Below, piece after piece: positions 5,087 to 5,502 of a stretch of DNA of 5,502 nt. The stretch is from an uncultured Acidobacteriota bacterium. GTDB lineage: Bacteria; Acidobacteriota; Terriglobia; Terriglobales; Acidobacteriaceae. The notes below the pieces were generated by a model. That model was not told the origin of the DNA, did not search any database, and saw nothing but the letters and a program-made list of their open reading frames with translations. The translations under genes and the position numbers were made by a program. Position 1 is the stretch's first letter; each line of letters opens with the position of its first letter. The stretch lies in NCBI GenBank assembly GCA_903832475.1, contig CAILBQ010000597.1:1-5502 (forward strand), written 5' to 3'.

Positions 5087-5156
5087 CCACCCTTGCCTTG
5101 CCACGCCATCGACGAAGACCTGTCGATGGGGACCCCGGGGGCTGCGTCAAGGATGG
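5087..5156. repeat. Large nested hairpin element (contains hairpin repeat copy 2 at 5106-5129)
   Basis: The outer arms CCACCCTTG (5087-5095) and CAAGGATGG (5148-5156) pair at 8 of 9 positions. They enclose a perfect inner stem CCATCGAC/GTCGATGG (5106-5113, 5122-5129) with an 8-nt loop. GGTGG (5078-5082) can alternatively pair with CCACC (5087-5091). It sits 56 nt downstream of the DUF5131 stop and may be its terminator or 3' stabiliser, although no T-run is seen. The inner stem is the relative of 3344-3367. Confidence 0.6.
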
Positions 5157-5211
5157 AGCACCCAGTTTTGTCTTGGTTGATAGGGTTGGCCACCCGCCAC
5201 GCACAAATCTC

Positions 5212-5502
5212 TCAGATCGCGATCTGAATTAGCTCGTCTTTCTCATCCTTTGCATGATGCAGACCCATTTCGCATGCAATTTGAGGGTATTCATCGTAGG
5301 TCTGGCCATCGAGGAGTCGACCAGCTTTCCGCTTGTGAACACCCCCCCATTGTTTGAAGAAAAACGGAACATCGTATCGACGACACTGTCGGAGTATCTT
5401 TCTAACCCAGGACGGATCTAGGGGGCGGGCGCCATTCCCGCTTTCCCCGCCGACAATTACCCAGTGAATGCCGGAAAGGTCCACCTCTCCGAGATCCTCC
5501 AA
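5212..5502 (-). CDS. DUF5131 family protein (phage Gp37/Gp68), C-terminal part; 5' end outside window
   Basis: This is the C-terminal 96-97 residues of a DUF5131 protein. Family hallmarks are clear: IHWVIVGGESG at about residues 12-22 of the visible part, ARPLDPSWVRKILRQC, then VPFFFKQWGG and GRLLDGQTYDEYP. Complete members are usually about 230-280 residues, so more than half lies beyond base 5502. The TTG at 5500-5502 is only a codon inside the gene (the visible frame starts LEDLGEVDLSG). The family occurs in phages and mobile regions. Its N-terminal part, not seen here, carries a three-cysteine motif resembling radical-SAM enzymes and is often encoded beside a 'three-Cys-motif partner' protein; the biochemical role is not settled. 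By rough count this segment is near 50% G+C, whereas the large secreted gene is above 60%, which fits acquisition by transfer. The C-terminal end (KDEKDELIQIAI) is a short charged tail. Confidence 0.85.
   Translation of the reverse strand: MEDLGEVDLSGIHWVIVGGESGNGARPLDPSWVRKILRQCRRYDVPFFFKQWGGVHKRKAGRLLDGQTYDEYPQIACEMGLHHAKDEKDELIQIAI

Larger units (their letters stand above)
4866..5211. other. Gap between the antitoxin and the DUF5131 gene, filled with operator and repeats
   Basis: From left to right it holds the antitoxin operator region, a 14-bp tandem direct repeat (4909-4936), composite repeat copy C (4943-5062) and a large nested hairpin (5087-5156). The last 50 bases before the DUF5131 stop have no evident structure. 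Open frames here are the familiar Pro/Arg-rich translations of the repeats and are not genes. Confidence 0.6.

Noticed and set aside
4866..5204. Longer N-terminus for the antitoxin (start as far as 5204)
   Set aside because: The extension runs through repeat copy C, is Pro/Arg/Ser-rich and unlike any Phd antitoxin. The ATG at 4865 with GGAG gives the normal family length and start.
3081..5211. CRISPR array
   Set aside because: The repeats are palindromic, irregularly spaced and few. The only exact tandem (14 bp, two copies) has no spacers.
5500..5502. TTG at the window edge as start of the DUF5131 gene
   Set aside because: The residues after it (LEDLGEVDLSGIHWVIVGG) belong to the middle of the family's conserved region, so the gene continues beyond the window.

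Overview
The window looks like a chromosomal accessory stretch from a G+C-rich soil bacterium, most likely an acidobacterium of the Terriglobia (the Granulicella/Terriglobus/Edaphobacter/Acidobacterium group). This is inferred from three things: a very large secreted protein with putative-Ig (He_PIG-like) repeats and a tail made of 'GTY...GR' modules, the style of the intergenic repeats (GGGCTTTCAGCCC, CCCAGGCC...GGCCTGGG, AAGGATGGRGCACC), and codon use dominated by G/C at third positions. No rRNA, tRNA, CRISPR array or transposase is visible.

Layout: (1) 1-441, plus strand, the C-terminal half of an alpha/beta-hydrolase (acetyl-xylan-esterase/lipase type). (2) 442-548, a short convergent gap holding an 11-bp perfect inverted repeat. 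(3) 549-3080, minus strand, an 843-residue exported protein with a signal peptide, three Ig-like repeats and a long beta-rich tail that I read as four degenerate copies of one module. (4) 3081-3741, a long gap with no convincing gene but several hairpins and repeat copies. (5) 3742-3888, minus strand, a 48-residue ORF with a hydrophobic N-terminal segment and a good ribosome-binding site. (6) 3889-4197, a gap holding a 15-bp palindrome and a repeat copy that abuts the next gene's stop. (7) 4198-4865, minus strand, a complete type II toxin-antitoxin pair (Phd/VapB-like antitoxin, then PIN-domain VapC/FitB-like toxin). (8) 4866-5211, a gap with a probable autoregulatory operator, a 14-bp tandem repeat and the largest composite repeat. 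(9) 5212-5502, minus strand, the C-terminal part of a DUF5131 (phage Gp37/Gp68) protein that continues beyond the window.

Everything from 549 rightwards is on the minus strand, but the wide repeat-filled gaps argue that only the antitoxin-toxin pair is an operon. The three related palindromic repeats (about 3609-3700, 4100-4192, 4943-5062) all lie in the same orientation, downstream of the 48-aa ORF, vapC and the DUF5131 gene respectively. They could act as REP-like 3' elements, terminators or mobile palindromes. The DUF5131 gene plus the toxin-antitoxin pair give the right end the look of a mobile or defence-type region. The left end looks like ordinary acidobacterial secretome. I see no clearly new multi-gene system; the best leads are the repeat family, the four-module tail of the large secreted protein, and the small ORF.
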